A DNA stretch of 64,000 nt from Azospirillum lipoferum (GCF_024170005.1 NZ_JALJXJ010000003.1:1-64000), one strand, 5' to 3'; counted from the first letter of the stretch, positions 1 through 9,572 are shown. Program-made: numbers and translations. The notes: generated by a model from the letters alone, not told the origin.

Positions 1-118
1 TTTTTGGTTGTGCACATACGTCTCTTTTTCCCGCCCCCCCCCCCCCCCCCCCCAACCCCCCCCCCCCCCCCCCGCGGGGGGGGGGGGGGGGGGGGGGGCC
101 CCCCCCCCCGCACATGCT
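1..118. other. Homopolymer low-complexity start of window
   Basis: Runs of C (34-53, 56-73), G (76-98) and C (99-109) follow each other with almost nothing between. Nothing like this occurs elsewhere in the window and no gene is present. It looks like a sequencing or assembly artefact at a contig end, not biology. The rest of the stretch up to the first gene holds only an interspersed palindromic repeat. Confidence 0.8.
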
Positions 119-146
119 GAATTCTTGTCGAAATCCCGCCGCGCAT

Positions 147-184
147 CCCCCTCACCCTAACCCTCTCCCCGGGGGGGAGAGGGG
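147..184. repeat. Interspersed palindromic repeat, copy 1
   Basis: C-rich segment containing CCCTCACCCTAACCCTCTCC followed by a G-run and GAGAGGGG, able to fold on itself. Near-identical copies lie at 13823-13862 (inverted) and 13925-13961. This is a small intergenic repeat family, here beside the 3' end of the OmpA-family lipoprotein gene. Confidence 0.7.
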
Positions 185-223
185 ATGTTTACGCCGGGGA
201 AGATTGGCTTCCTCCGCGAGGAC

Positions 224-1009
224 TTACCGCGTCTCCGCGACCCGGCCGTCGTCGGAGATGACGATCTCGACGCGACGGTTCTGCTGGCGGCCGGCGTCGT
301 TGCTGTTGCTCGCCACCGGCTGCGCCTCGCCCATGCCCTGGGTGACGATGCGGGACGGCGAGACGCCACGCATGGTCAGGGCGTCGCGGACGGAGTTGGC
401 GCGGGCTTCCGACAGGCGCAGGTTGGTGGTGTCGCTGCCGGTGCTGTCGGTGTGGCCCTCGATCCGGATGGTGCGGCTAGGCTGGGATTGCAGGAACTGC
501 GCGAGCCGGTCGAGGCGCTCATAGGCGCCGGGGGTCAGTTCCGCCCGGCCGGTGGCGAACAGGATGTCGCCCAGCGTCATGACCAGACCGCGCTCGGTCC
601 GCTGCGCCTGGAGGTCGCGCAACTGCTGCTCCAGCTCGGTATTGCGGGCCTGGAGGCGGTAGGTGTCGGCGTTGGCGACCACGGTCTGGGCGCCCTTCAC
701 CCCGGCCGCCTCCTGGGCGATCTGCACCCGGCGGCTGACGATGTAGGCCTGATGGTCCACCTCGGCGGCATCGGCGCCCTGGTCGCGCATCGCCTCGGCG
801 CGGCGCAAGGCCGTCTCGGCGTCGCGCAGCTGCAGCGGAGCGTTGCCGGCGACCTGCGGGTTGGCGGCGGCGAGGCTGTAATCCTGGCGCGCCTGGGTCA
901 GGGCGGCGCTGTCGGTCGGCTGGGTGGCGCAACCGGCCAGCCCGAGACCGAGGCCGGCAAGAACGAGGCCCGAGAGAACGGGGATGGTGCGGGGAGCGAA
1001 CGCGGTCAT
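224..1009 (-). CDS. OmpA-family outer-membrane lipoprotein
   Basis: The 261-residue product starts with a signal peptide ending in a lipobox (L-A-G-C, lipidated Cys about residue 27). A helical middle part (about 30-145) is rich in A, Q, R and E. The C-terminal OmpA domain (about 150-255) carries the peptidoglycan-binding signature EGHTDSTGSDTTNLRLSEAR. It probably tethers the outer membrane to the cell wall. The ATG overlaps the stop of the upstream DUF4398-type lipoprotein gene in an ATGA arrangement, so the two are translationally coupled and likely act together. Family assignment is firm; the specific role is unknown. Confidence 0.9.
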   Translation of the reverse strand: MTAFAPRTIPVLSGLVLAGLGLGLAGCATQPTDSAALTQARQDYSLAAANPQVAGNAPLQLRDAETALRRAEAMRDQGADAAEVDHQAYIVSRRVQIAQEAAGVKGAQTVVANADTYRLQARNTELEQQLRDLQAQRTERGLVMTLGDILFATGRAELTPGAYERLDRLAQFLQSQPSRTIRIEGHTDSTGSDTTNLRLSEARANSVRDALTMRGVSPSRIVTQGMGEAQPVASNSNDAGRQQNRRVEIVISDDGRVAETR

Positions 1010-1590
1010 TGACGCACCTCCGGATAGCTGTAGCCCCAGCTGTTGCCGCCGCTGGTCCCGTTGATCGTGCCGAGAGAGCCGGCCGGCGCCGACGGAACGG
1101 CGGGCGGAGCGGCATAGCTCGAACCGCTCAGGTTGGAATCGCCATCGCTGGACCCGCCGGCCGGCGGCGTGCCGCCGAGGGTCGAACCGCTGTAGACCGG
1201 CGCCACGTTCGGCGCGGCGGCGGACCGCGGGGTGTTGGGCACCGCGGACTTGGCCACTGCACTGGCGGCCTGCTGGGTCACCGCGCGCTGCGAGGTCACC
1301 GTCGCCAGCTCGGCATCGACGCGGGCCTCCTCGGCGAGGCGGCGGGCGCGGGTGCGCTCGTCGGCGCGCATGGCCTTGTCGGCGGCGGCCAGCTTGTCAC
1401 GGGCGCTCTGCAACGCCACCGGGGCATATTGCAGGGCGTTGGCGCGCTCGGCCTCCTGCACCGCCTGGGATGCGGCGCCGAGCTGGGCGGTGGGCGGCGG
1501 CACGTCGGTGGCGCAGGCGGCCATGCCGAGCGCCGCCGACAGAACGGCGGCGGCTCGCCACCGGATCGTCATTGCGGATTTGCGGGTCAT
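1006..1590 (-). CDS. DUF4398-like lipoprotein, partner of the OmpA protein
   Basis: The product is 194 residues from the ATG at 1590, chosen because an AGGAA ribosome site lies 8 bases before it; the frame stays open further upstream without one. The N-terminus is a lipoprotein signal (M-A-A-C, Cys about 26). It is followed by a helical Ala/Arg/Glu-rich segment (about 30-115, with a QSARDKLAAADKAM-type repeat typical of DUF4398) and a Gly/Ser/Pro-rich disordered tail. It overlaps the OmpA lipoprotein gene by four bases. Pairs of this kind are common in Gram-negative envelopes; the function is not established. Confidence 0.8.
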   Translation of the reverse strand: MTRKSAMTIRWRAAAVLSAALGMAACATDVPPPTAQLGAASQAVQEAERANALQYAPVALQSARDKLAAADKAMRADERTRARRLAEEARVDAELATVTSQRAVTQQAASAVAKSAVPNTPRSAAAPNVAPVYSGSTLGGTPPAGGSSDGDSNLSGSSYAAPPAVPSAPAGSLGTINGTSGGNSWGYSYPEVRQ

Positions 1591-1737
1591 CTGGTCGGTT
1601 CCTTTCGGGTCGGACTTCACGCCGGAAACCGGGGTCTGGCCGAAACCATGTCCCTTCGGCCCTGTTCCTACGGCCATGTCCTTCTGGGACGTCTCGCGCC
1701 TCCAACGCGCCAGCCGGGGCGAAGGTTCCGCAGATGC

Positions 1738-2388
1738 TCAGCCACCACTGCGCGAAACACCACCCTGCGCCGCCCGACGCCCGTCCCTGCGGTTTGCGCG
1801 GCGGTGGCGGACCAGCCGCAGCACATAGGCGGCCAGCAGGACGATGAACAGCACCAGCGCCCCCGGCACCATCCAGTCGGCGATCCAGGGGAAGCCGACC
1901 CGCACCAGATAGCCGGTACCGGCCAGCACCAGCGACCACAGCGCCGCCCCCGCGGTGGCATAGAGCAGGAATACCCCCATCGGCAGCCCGCAGGCCCCGG
2001 CGGGAACGGAAATCAGCGTGCGCAACCCCGGCAAAGGCTGGCACAACAGAACGGCGACACCGCCGCGCCGGGCGAACCATTCGGTGGCGCGGTGGACCTG
2101 CTCCGGCTTCACCGTCAGCCAGTGGCCGTGACGGCGCAGGAAGGCCTCGAACCGCTCGCGCCCCATCCAGTGGGCCGGCAGGTACCAGACCAGCTCCCCA
2201 ACGGCGGACCCCGCCCCGGCGGCCAGCGCCACCAGCAGCAGGTTGAACTCCCCCGTCGCGGCCCCCATCCCGGCCAGCGGTATCACCGTCTCCGCCGGCA
2301 CCGGCGGCAGCACGCGGGCCAGGATCAGCATCAGGAAGATGCCGAGATAGCCGAACTGCTGCACGATCTGGATGATCCACTCGGTCAT
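1738..2388 (-). CDS. DedA-family membrane protein
   Basis: The 216-residue polytopic inner-membrane protein starts at the ATG at 2388 (MTEWIIQIVQQFGYLGIFL), the usual N-terminus of the family; upstream in-frame codons look non-coding. It has the DedA/SNARE-associated signature: the PPVPAETVIPLAG segment, a GxxxGE motif (GSAVGELVWYL) and an F-x-R-x(3)-G region (FARRGGVAVLLCQPLPGLR) with the conserved Arg/Pro. Relatives act in lipid-carrier (undecaprenyl phosphate or phospholipid) translocation and membrane homeostasis. It is divergent from the NnrU-like gene. Confidence 0.85.
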   Translation of the reverse strand: MTEWIIQIVQQFGYLGIFLMLILARVLPPVPAETVIPLAGMGAATGEFNLLLVALAAGAGSAVGELVWYLPAHWMGRERFEAFLRRHGHWLTVKPEQVHRATEWFARRGGVAVLLCQPLPGLRTLISVPAGACGLPMGVFLLYATAGAALWSLVLAGTGYLVRVGFPWIADWMVPGALVLFIVLLAAYVLRLVRHRRANRRDGRRAAQGGVSRSGG

Positions 2389-2524
2389 GGGGTCCGCGAC
2401 GGTTGGGGAGCTGGACTGGCCTTCCCTTGTGAACCGTGCGGACCTTGCGGACGTTCCCCCATTCCCGCACTTCTTGACCCCAATCAAGGAAAGGGTCGTT
2501 CGTCCACGGTTTAGTGTCTCCATC

Positions 2525-3196
2525 ATGACCCCATCCCTCGCCTTCGCCGCCGCCCTGCTGTTCCTCAGCCATGCCCTGCCGTCCTGGCCGGGGGTGCGGC
2601 CCGTCCTGATCGCCCGGCTCGGCCGCAGCGGCTTCGCGACGCTCCATTCCGTCGGTTCGCTGGTGACGCTGACCCTGTTCGTGCTGGCCTACCGCGCCGC
2701 CGACGGCGGGGAAGTGCTGTTCACCCCCTTCGACTGGGCGGCCCCGCTGGTGGCGGCGGTGATGCCGATCGTTTTCCTGCTGCTGGTTGCCCGCGTCACC
2801 ACGCGTTTCGGCAGCCAGGGCGCGCCGAATCCGCCGCGCGGCATCTACCGCCTGACCCGCGCACCCGGCAGTCTGGCACTGCTGCTGTGGGCGCTCGCCC
2901 ATCTGAACGCCACCGGCGACGGGCGCCGGGTGCTGCTGTTCGGCACCATGGCGGCGATCACCCTGTTCGCGCTGGTGAAGAACGAGGTCGTGCTGCGCCG
3001 TACCTCCGCCGGCCGCGCCTTCCGGGCGGAGACGGCGCTGCTGCCGCTGACCGGACCGCAAGGTTGGCGCGGAGCGCTCAGCGGGCTGGCGGAGATGGGG
3101 CCGGCACGGCTGGCCGGCGGGCTTGCCGCCTATGGGGGCATGCTGATGCTGCACCCCCTGCTCTTCGGGGTGGATCCACTCTACTGGATAGGTTGA
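2525..3196 (+). CDS. NnrU-family integral membrane protein
   Basis: The 223-residue protein has about six hydrophobic segments and the layout of the NnrU family: an N-terminal FLSHALPSWPGVRP stretch and a central GIYRLTRAPGSLALLLWALAH segment with conserved Arg and His. Named members were found next to nitrite/nitric oxide reductase genes and resemble NnrU/MddA-type membrane proteins; biochemistry is poorly defined. No denitrification genes occur in this window, so a role in nitrogen oxide metabolism is not supported locally. The start is the ATG at 2525. Confidence 0.75.
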   Translation: MTPSLAFAAALLFLSHALPSWPGVRPVLIARLGRSGFATLHSVGSLVTLTLFVLAYRAADGGEVLFTPFDWAAPLVAAVMPIVFLLLVARVTTRFGSQGAPNPPRGIYRLTRAPGSLALLLWALAHLNATGDGRRVLLFGTMAAITLFALVKNEVVLRRTSAGRAFRAETALLPLTGPQGWRGALSGLAEMGPARLAGGLAAYGGMLMLHPLLFGVDPLYWIG

Positions 3197-3306
3197 GCGG
3201 GACGGCGGACCGGCGCATCTGTTGAGGACGGGACGGGAGTACCGCGCCCCACCTCCACCTTGTCCCTGCCACTGCGCCCACCGCCACTGCTCCAGGAAGC
3301 CCCCGC

Positions 3307-3741
3307 ATGAAAATCCGCGAGATCATGACCCGCGACGTGCAGACGGTACGGCCCGACGACAGCATCCGCCGGGCCGCGCAATTGATGGACCAGTTGAACG
3401 TCGGCATCCTGCCCGTCTGCGACGGCCGGGATCTGGTCGGCGTGGTGACCGACCGCGACATCACCATCCGGGCGATCTCCGCCGGAAAGCAGCCGGACCG
3501 CACCAGGGTGTCGGAGGTGATGACCGCCAATCCCCGCTACTGCTACGAGGACGATCCGGTCGGCAGCGTGACCGAGCTGATGGCCGGCCAGCAGATCCGG
3601 CGGGTGCCGGTGGTGGACCGCAACGACCGGCTGACCGGCATCGTCTCGCTGGGCGATCTTGCCACCGACGCCAAGAACGACCGCGCAGTCCAGGACGCGC
3701 TGGAACGGATTTCCTCGCCCTCCCAGCCGGACCGGACCTGA
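3307..3741 (+). CDS. Tandem CBS-domain protein
   Basis: The 144-residue soluble protein consists of two CBS motifs (about 1-60 and 70-130). Each ends in the usual hydrophobic-G-(I/V)-(V/S)-x-x-D pattern (VGVVTDRDI, TGIVSLGDL), and the first begins with IMTRDVQTVRPDDSI. Such stand-alone pairs (Bateman modules) bind adenine nucleotides and report energy state; the partner is unknown. It is followed after about 38 bases by a DUF2934 gene on the same strand. Confidence 0.88.
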   Translation: MKIREIMTRDVQTVRPDDSIRRAAQLMDQLNVGILPVCDGRDLVGVVTDRDITIRAISAGKQPDRTRVSEVMTANPRYCYEDDPVGSVTELMAGQQIRRVPVVDRNDRLTGIVSLGDLATDAKNDRAVQDALERISSPSQPDRT

Positions 3742-3778
3742 CCTGACCGGCCGCCCTCAACATCGGGAACCGAGCATC

Positions 3779-4045
3779 ATGGAACACACACTGGGGCCGA
3801 ACGACCCGCGGGTCCGTGAACGGGCCTATCGGCTGTGGGAAGAGGAAGGGCGGCCCGACCACCGCCATCTCGACCATTGGGCGCAGGCTACGCGCGAGAT
3901 CGAGGAGGAGGACCGCCGCAATGCCGGCGGCCCCCGCGTCAACAGCCCGGACGCCGGGCTGGCGGTTCCCAATGACGCCGCCGCCCGCAACCAGCGGGAA
4001 GCGGCGGAGCATCTGGGACAGTCATCGGTCCCGTCGGACAGCTGA
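3779..4045 (+). CDS. DUF2934 small protein
   Basis: The 88-residue acidic protein starts at the ATG at 3779. The segment RERAYRLWEEEGRPDHRHLDHW is the DUF2934 signature (residues about 12-33); the remainder is polar and probably disordered. The domain is widespread in alphaproteobacteria, has no known activity, and often sits in stress-related or accessory settings. It shares the strand and close spacing with the CBS gene. Confidence 0.8.
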   Translation: MEHTLGPNDPRVRERAYRLWEEEGRPDHRHLDHWAQATREIEEEDRRNAGGPRVNSPDAGLAVPNDAAARNQREAAEHLGQSSVPSDS

Positions 4046-4062
4046 CGGGAGGGTTGAAGCGG

Positions 4063-4815
4063 TCACTCGACCTTGAGGCTGACCGCTTCCATGCCCTTTT
4101 CGGTCTGGCGGACGGTCATGCGCACGCGCTGCCCGTCATCCAGCCCGCGCAAACCGGCGCTTTCCAGCGCACGGGCCGGAATAAAGACGTCGCGCCCGCC
4201 GTCATCCGGCTGCGCGAAGCCATAGCCCTTGCCGCCGTTGAACCACTTCACCGTGGCGCCCATCTCGCTGGTCGGGCCGCTGGCCTGCTGCGGCCGGCGG
4301 GGAGCGCGATCCTGGAAACCGCGATCCTGGCCCCGATCCTGATAGCCGCGATCCGGCCCACGGCCCTGGAAGCCCCCCCGGTCACCACCCCGATCCCCGA
4401 AATTGCGATCGCCGAAGCCACGGTCACGCGGTCCGCCGCCATCACGGCGCGCGCCAAAGCCGCGGTCACCGCCACGATCACCGAACCCACGGTCGCCCCG
4501 GTCGCCGAAGCCACGCTCGCGCCCCTGCGGACGGGCCGGGGCGGCGGTGGAGAGATCGACGGAATGCAGGACGCTGACCTGCTGGCCCTTGCGGTCCTCG
4601 ACGATGTCGACGACGACGGTGGCGCCGTCCGGCAGGGTGGTGTGGCCGGCGGGCACGACGAGCGAGGCGGGCAGCAGGGCATCCTTGCCGCTGTCGCCGA
4701 CCTTGACGAAGCCGTAGCCGCGTTCGGGGTTGAACCATTTCACGGTGGCCGTCACCTGGGTGGCGACGACGTTGGGCTGACGATAGACGTGGCTGCGGGG
4801 CGGCTGATTGTGCAT
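4063..4815 (-). CDS. Two-domain cold-shock protein with RG-rich linker
   Basis: The 250-residue protein has two cold-shock domains, about 20-88 (ATVKWFNPERGYGFVKV) and 183-250 (ATVKWFNGGKGYGFAQP). In both the RNP1 (K/R-G-Y-G-F) motif is intact; the RNP2 equivalent is degenerate (DALLPASLV, DVFIPARAL). The linker (about 98-175) is made of FGDRGGDRG and DRGFQDRG-type units. It likely binds single-stranded RNA or DNA, with the linker adding RNA affinity or condensate formation (inference). Most bacterial CSPs are single 70-residue domains; double CSD proteins are known in alphaproteobacteria, but this long arginine-glycine linker is unusual. Confidence 0.9.
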   Translation of the reverse strand: MHNQPPRSHVYRQPNVVATQVTATVKWFNPERGYGFVKVGDSGKDALLPASLVVPAGHTTLPDGATVVVDIVEDRKGQQVSVLHSVDLSTAAPARPQGRERGFGDRGDRGFGDRGGDRGFGARRDGGGPRDRGFGDRNFGDRGGDRGGFQGRGPDRGYQDRGQDRGFQDRAPRRPQQASGPTSEMGATVKWFNGGKGYGFAQPDDGGRDVFIPARALESAGLRGLDDGQRVRMTVRQTEKGMEAVSLKVE

Positions 4816-4986
4816 GGGAAACCCGAACTCCGGCGAACAGAAGCGGCGCCCGGGCCGGTCCCTCTATGGACCGGTGGGCGCCAACCCCTGACACATCGCC
4901 CGTCCGGACGCTCTTGGCAAGTCGGGACCGCTCCGAATGCGCCGGATGGGCTTTGAATTACGCCCATCAGACCGAATGGGCAGGGC

Positions 4987-5175
4987 TCAACCCATCAGAC
5001 GGTCCATCAGATGGTCCGGCGCCGGCGGCGGTTCGCGCGGGGGGACGGGGATCGGTCCCGGCGGTTCTCCCAGCGGCGGGCGCGCCGGATCACCCGGAAC
5101 CGGGATCGATTCTTCGTCGGGCACCGACGGCTCGCGCGGCGGCGCGGGCGGATACGGTCCAAGTTGGAAGGTCAT
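4987..5175 (-). CDS. Small proline-rich protein
   Basis: A 62-residue product from the ATG at 5175, which has GAGGAA about 7 bases before it. It is dominated by Pro, Glu, Gly and Arg (PPAPPREPSVPDEE, PPGPIPVPPREPP) and has no membrane segment, signal or recognisable domain. It may be intrinsically disordered. It lies just downstream of the secreted-protein gene on the same strand. Function unknown; the ribosome site is the main argument that it is real. Confidence 0.5.
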   Translation of the reverse strand: MTFQLGPYPPAPPREPSVPDEESIPVPGDPARPPLGEPPGPIPVPPREPPPAPDHLMDRLMG

Positions 5176-5223
5176 GCGCGGTTCCTCAAATCTTTGACAA
5201 GTAATCGACATCAGCCGCCCCAA

Positions 5224-5820
5224 TCAGCCACCGTGACCGCCGGGAGCGGTCCGCGACAGGCGGCGGGCGTCGTTCAGACTGTTCATGCAGCGGGTTTCGT
5301 CTCCGTCGCGGGCGGCGCTGCGGGCAGCGGTGACCAGCGATTCGACCTGGGCATTCCGCGCCGCCTGCCCCATCAGCCCGTCGCCCCCACCGGAGCCGCC
5401 GGGTCCGCTGTCCGGCGTCACCCGGGAATTGGCCTGCGGACTGGCCTGCGGACTGATGGACGGAGCGGTCGGCATGTTGCTGCCGATGGCCGGCGGTTCC
5501 ACCACCGACCGGTCGCCGATGGCGGGTGGCGCCACCATGCCGCCGGACTGGGCCAGCTGCTCGCTGCCGCTGCCCGACCCCAGTTCGTCGCGCGGAGTGG
5601 AGCCCGACAGGCCGGGCGCCCCGGCGCCATTTCCACTGCCGGGGGCGGCGACCGGCGGCGGTTCGGTCGACAGGCCCATGTCGGCGGCGAACTGCTCCAC
5701 CATTGCGCCACAGGTCGCCTGGGTCGCTCCGCCCGTCTGGGCTGCTGCCGTTTGGGTGGCGAAGAGCCCGGCCGCCATGGCAAGGGCGACGGGGCCAAGC
5801 CTGATGAAATGTGTCCGCAT
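5224..5820 (-). CDS. Secreted protein of unknown function
   Basis: A 198-residue protein from the ATG at 5820 with a clear Sec signal (LGPVALAMAAGLFATQTAAAQ, cleavage about residue 28). It has a low-complexity Pro/Ser/Gly middle (about 50-145) and a short C-terminal helical part containing ARNAQVESLVTAARSAARDGDE and CMNSLNDARRL. Two cysteines (near the start of the mature protein and near the C-terminus) could pair in the periplasm. I recognise no family. Confidence 0.65.
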   Translation of the reverse strand: MRTHFIRLGPVALAMAAGLFATQTAAAQTGGATQATCGAMVEQFAADMGLSTEPPPVAAPGSGNGAGAPGLSGSTPRDELGSGSGSEQLAQSGGMVAPPAIGDRSVVEPPAIGSNMPTAPSISPQASPQANSRVTPDSGPGGSGGGDGLMGQAARNAQVESLVTAARSAARDGDETRCMNSLNDARRLSRTAPGGHGG

Positions 5821-6026
5821 CGGTCGCGTGCTCCTCGGATGGGCTATGCCACAGGGTGCCTGCTTCAACCGAATCAACGGCGGGAGACAGGGCACGGTTC
5901 CGGCCGACGGACGGAAGATCGGCCCGGCCATGCATCTTGCTCATTTCGCAGGCAACGGGGGGCGGCTGTAGAGTGCCTGTCCCTTTTCTCACTCCCCCAT
6001 CCTCAACCGACGGTTCTCCTTCCATC

Positions 6027-6962
6027 ATGATCGCCAACATGGCCGCCCTGGGCGCGGCGCTGTGCTGGGCCGCGGGCGGCCTGATCGCCATCGGACCGGT
6101 GCGGGTGCTCGGCTCCATCGCTTTCAACCGCGTGCGCCTGACCATCGTCGCCACCGCCCTGCTGGTCGCCACCACGCTGATGGGCGGCTGGCAGACTCTG
6201 GATACCGGGTCGGCTCTGACCCTGGCGCTGTCGGGGCTGCTGGGGATCGTGGTGGGGGATATGGCGCTGTTCTGGTCGCTCAGCCGCCTGGGCCCACGCC
6301 GCAACGTGGTGATCTACGCCGCCAACGCGCCTTTGACCGCCTTGCTCGCCTACGCCCTGCTGGGAGAGGCGCTGGGGCCGTGGACCATCCTGGGCGTGGC
6401 GCTGGTCACGCTGGGAGTGATGCTGGCGGTGGCGCTGCGCTCCGGCTCCACTCACAGCTGGGAGGCGATCCAGGGCAGCTTGCTGGCCGGCGTGTCGGTC
6501 TGCCTGCTGGCCGCGGTCGGACAGGCCGCCGGTTCGATCATCGCCAAGCCGGTGATGGCGGCGGGCGCCGACCCGATCGCCTCAGCCGCGGTGCGGGTCA
6601 CCACGGCGGCGCTGATGTTCACAGCGATCGGCGTCCTGTCGGCCGTCCGCAGCGGTGCGGCGGTAACAAGCGGCGGCGAAGCCGGTGTGGGGCTGGGAGG
6701 ACTGCTCGTCCCCAGCGGACTGACGCCGAAGCTGATGCTGCAGATCGCCGGCAACGGGCTGCTGGGCGTTGGGCTGGGGATGACGCTGCTGCTGGTCGGG
6801 CTGGCCCACGGCAATGCCGGGGTGGTCGCCACCCTGTCGGCGCTCAGCCCGGTTCTGATCCTGCCGATGATGTGGCTGCTGACCGGCCAGCGCCCGGCGC
6901 TGGGCGCCTGGGTCGGTGCCGCGGTCGCGGTCGCCGGCGTCGCCCTGATCGTCAACCGCTGA
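6027..6962 (+). CDS. DMT-family (EamA) permease
   Basis: The 311-residue protein has about ten transmembrane segments and two EamA repeats (about 1-140 and 150-311), each ending in a helix rich in G/A/V (LGVALVTLGVMLAVAL; GAAVAVAGVALIVNR). The start is the ATG at 6027 preceded by a short TCTCC-rich leader; a weak ribosome site makes this start less certain. It is probably a metabolite or amino-acid exporter of the inner membrane; the substrate cannot be told from sequence. It converges with the hybrid kinase gene, whose stop is 10 bases away. Confidence 0.85.
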   Translation: MIANMAALGAALCWAAGGLIAIGPVRVLGSIAFNRVRLTIVATALLVATTLMGGWQTLDTGSALTLALSGLLGIVVGDMALFWSLSRLGPRRNVVIYAANAPLTALLAYALLGEALGPWTILGVALVTLGVMLAVALRSGSTHSWEAIQGSLLAGVSVCLLAAVGQAAGSIIAKPVMAAGADPIASAAVRVTTAALMFTAIGVLSAVRSGAAVTSGGEAGVGLGGLLVPSGLTPKLMLQIAGNGLLGVGLGMTLLLVGLAHGNAGVVATLSALSPVLILPMMWLLTGQRPALGAWVGAAVAVAGVALIVNR

Positions 6963-6971
6963 AACGCAGCC

Positions 6972-9572
6972 TCAGCGCGCCGTCTCCACCGCCACGCCCA
7001 GGGTGGGCAGCGCCGCCTGAAGTGCCGAAGACGCGCGGTTGACGCCGTCGCGCAACTCGGCCTTCAGCGCCGGTACGTCCGGCCGCTGCTGTTCACAGGC
7101 ATGCTGAAGCTTGCGGGCGGTGCGCGACAGCTCCAGCAGGCCGACATTGCCCGCAAGCGACACCATGGCATGGGCATCGGCGGCGGCGGTCTTCGACGAC
7201 TCCGCCTCGCTGATCCTATCGGCGCGCAGAGCCAGTTCGGACAGCGTGCCGGTGATGAAGCGCGGCAGCACATCGGCACCCAGCGTTTCGGCCAGCGTGT
7301 CCAGCGTGGCGCGGTTCAGCACCGGCACGCTGTCGGACACCGGCGCCACCCCGGCCAGAACCGCCGCCTCTTCCATGCTCTCGCCCTCCGATAGATCCGC
7401 CTTCGCCTTGGCGTCGAGCCAGCGGTCGACCGCGGACAGCAGCGTGTCGCGCTCGATCGGTTTGGTCACATGGTCGTTCATGCCGACATCCAGGCAAAGC
7501 TGCAGCTGATCGGCCAGCGCATTGGCGGTCAGCGCGATGATGGGCACGGTTCCTCGCCGTCCGCCAAGCTGACGGATCGCCGCGGTCGCCTGCAAGCCGT
7601 CCATCCGCGGCATCTGCATGTCCATCAGGACGAGGTCGAACTCGCCCTTGCGCATCGCCTCCACCGCCAGGATGCCGTCCTCCGCCACCTCGACCGTGTG
7701 GCCCGCCTTGCAGAGGATGGAGGAGGTGACGATCTGGTTCATCGGCACGTCTTCGGCCAGCAGGATGCGGGCGCTGCGCGTCGTCGCCGCCTCCTTGCGC
7801 TCGACAGCCAGTCCGGGGGTGGCGGCGGCGAAGGGCAGCGGCAGTTCGAACCAGAATGTGCTGCCGACGCCCGGGCTGCTCTGCACGCCGATATGCCCGC
7901 CCATCAGCTCCGACAGCTGCTTGGAGATGATGAGGCCGAGCCCGGTGCCGCCGTAACGACGGGTGGTGGAACGGTCGCCCTGGCTGAAGCGCTGGAAGAG
8001 GTTGGCCTGATCGATCACCGGAATGCCGGGACCGGTATCGCTGACCGAAAAGCGCACCTGGGCCACCTCCTGGTCCGGCGCCCCCTCGCCACTTGCATTC
8101 CCGCTGCCTTGCCCGGACAGAAGTCCGGCCGATACCAGCACCGAGCCGCGTTCGGTGAACTTCACCGCGTTGCCGACGAGGTTCAGCAGGATCTGGCGGA
8201 TGCGCGCCTCGTCGCCGCGGACATAGCGCGGCACGGTGCCGCCCAGCGACAGCTGCAGCAGCAGCCCCTTCTGCGAGGCTGCGTTGCTCATCAGGTCGCG
8301 GCAGTCGCGCAGCAGCCGGTGCAGGTCGAAGGGGCGCTCCTCCAGCTCCAGCTTGCCGGCTTCGATCTTCGAATAGTCCAGGATGTCGCCGATGATGGCC
8401 AGCAGCCCGCGCCCGGCCTCGCGCTGGAGCGCCACATACTGGCGCTGCTCCGCGGTCAGTTCGGTGGCGAGCAGCAGGTCGGCGAAGCCGATGACGCCGT
8501 TCAGCGGCGTGCGGATCTCGTGGCTCATCGAGGCCAGGAATTCCGACTTGACGCGGTTGGCCGCTTCCGCCTCGGCGCGGGCGGCGGACAGCTCCTCTTC
8601 ATAGCGCTTGCGCTCGGTCACGTCGCGGACGACGCCGACCACCACGAAGTCGCCATCGGAGCCCACCGTCGGGCGCATGCTGGATTCGACCCACAGGTAA
8701 TGGCCGTCGCGATGGCGCAGCCGGTGGGTGAAGGTGACGGGGGGCGACCCCGGCTGCATGCCGGCGAAGGCCATCGCCGCACTGTCCAGATCATCGGGGT
8801 GCAGCAGGTTGGCCGGAGCGGAGCCGACGATCTCCGCCGGGTCGTGGCCCAGGATGTCGCGCACCGACGGCGACAGGTAACGCACCGACCCGTCTGCCTG
8901 CATCTCCAGGATCATGTCGGTGGCATTGTCGGCCAGCAGGCGGTACCGCGCCTCGCTCTCGCCGAGCCACCGTTCGGCGTCGTGGTGGCGCTGTTCGCGC
9001 AACAGCAGGCCGCCCAGGAACAGCGTGCCGAGTGGAACGATGGCCAGCAGCGCCGGTGCGGTGCGCTGGCCGATCTGCAAGGCAAGCTCCAGCGTGGGCA
9101 GCAGCAGCAGGGTCGACATCGAGACCAGCGTCAGCAGCAGCCCGAAGCCCAGCAGCGACACGACGCCCAGCGCCAGGCCACGCCGCTTCATCCAAATCGC
9201 GAAGCCGACGCCGGTCAGGAAGGACAGCAGCGCGTTGGCGACGCCGGCTTCCATCCCCGCCCCGCCCAGGAAGAGGCGGTAACCGGCGACCGCCACGGCG
9301 GCGATGGCGGCGGACAGAGGACCGCCGAACAGGGCGCTCAACCCGATCAGCGGGGTCCGCGCGTCGATGAACATGCCCGGCCCGATATGGATCGGGTGGA
9401 TCATCGAGAAGAGGGCAGTCAGCGCCATCACCGCGCCGAGCACGATCTGCCGGGTGTTCAGGCTCCAGCCGTCGGAGCGGCGGATCAGGAAGGTATAGGC
9501 AAGAACGACGAAGGCGCTCGCCGCGATGTTCTCGGCAAGGTCGTACGCCATCGAAGAAAAATTGCCCAACAT
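6972..9572 (-). CDS. Membrane hybrid histidine kinase (5TMR-LYT, PAS, HisKA, HATPase, REC, HPt)
   Basis: The 866-residue sensor kinase begins with a LytS-type 5TM receptor domain (about 10-190, [20 protein letters not shown]). A PAS domain (about 200-325) follows, then HisKA with [10 protein letters not shown] (His about 350), a HATPase with DTGPGIP and GTGLGL boxes, a receiver (about 615-735, Asp in [11 protein letters not shown]) and an HPt-like end (about 755-850). The HPt keeps His in [12 protein letters not shown] but lacks the usual K-G after it. The kinase probably phosphorelays to a separate response regulator. No cognate regulator gene is adjacent. The start could also be the Met eight codons in. 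Confidence 0.9.
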   Translation of the reverse strand: MLGNFSSMAYDLAENIAASAFVVLAYTFLIRRSDGWSLNTRQIVLGAVMALTALFSMIHPIHIGPGMFIDARTPLIGLSALFGGPLSAAIAAVAVAGYRLFLGGAGMEAGVANALLSFLTGVGFAIWMKRRGLALGVVSLLGFGLLLTLVSMSTLLLLPTLELALQIGQRTAPALLAIVPLGTLFLGGLLLREQRHHDAERWLGESEARYRLLADNATDMILEMQADGSVRYLSPSVRDILGHDPAEIVGSAPANLLHPDDLDSAAMAFAGMQPGSPPVTFTHRLRHRDGHYLWVESSMRPTVGSDGDFVVVGVVRDVTERKRYEEELSAARAEAEAANRVKSEFLASMSHEIRTPLNGVIGFADLLLATELTAEQRQYVALQREAGRGLLAIIGDILDYSKIEAGKLELEERPFDLHRLLRDCRDLMSNAASQKGLLLQLSLGGTVPRYVRGDEARIRQILLNLVGNAVKFTERGSVLVSAGLLSGQGSGNASGEGAPDQEVAQVRFSVSDTGPGIPVIDQANLFQRFSQGDRSTTRRYGGTGLGLIISKQLSELMGGHIGVQSSPGVGSTFWFELPLPFAAATPGLAVERKEAATTRSARILLAEDVPMNQIVTSSILCKAGHTVEVAEDGILAVEAMRKGEFDLVLMDMQMPRMDGLQATAAIRQLGGRRGTVPIIALTANALADQLQLCLDVGMNDHVTKPIERDTLLSAVDRWLDAKAKADLSEGESMEEAAVLAGVAPVSDSVPVLNRATLDTLAETLGADVLPRFITGTLSELALRADRISEAESSKTAAADAHAMVSLAGNVGLLELSRTARKLQHACEQQRPDVPALKAELRDGVNRASSALQAALPTLGVAVETAR

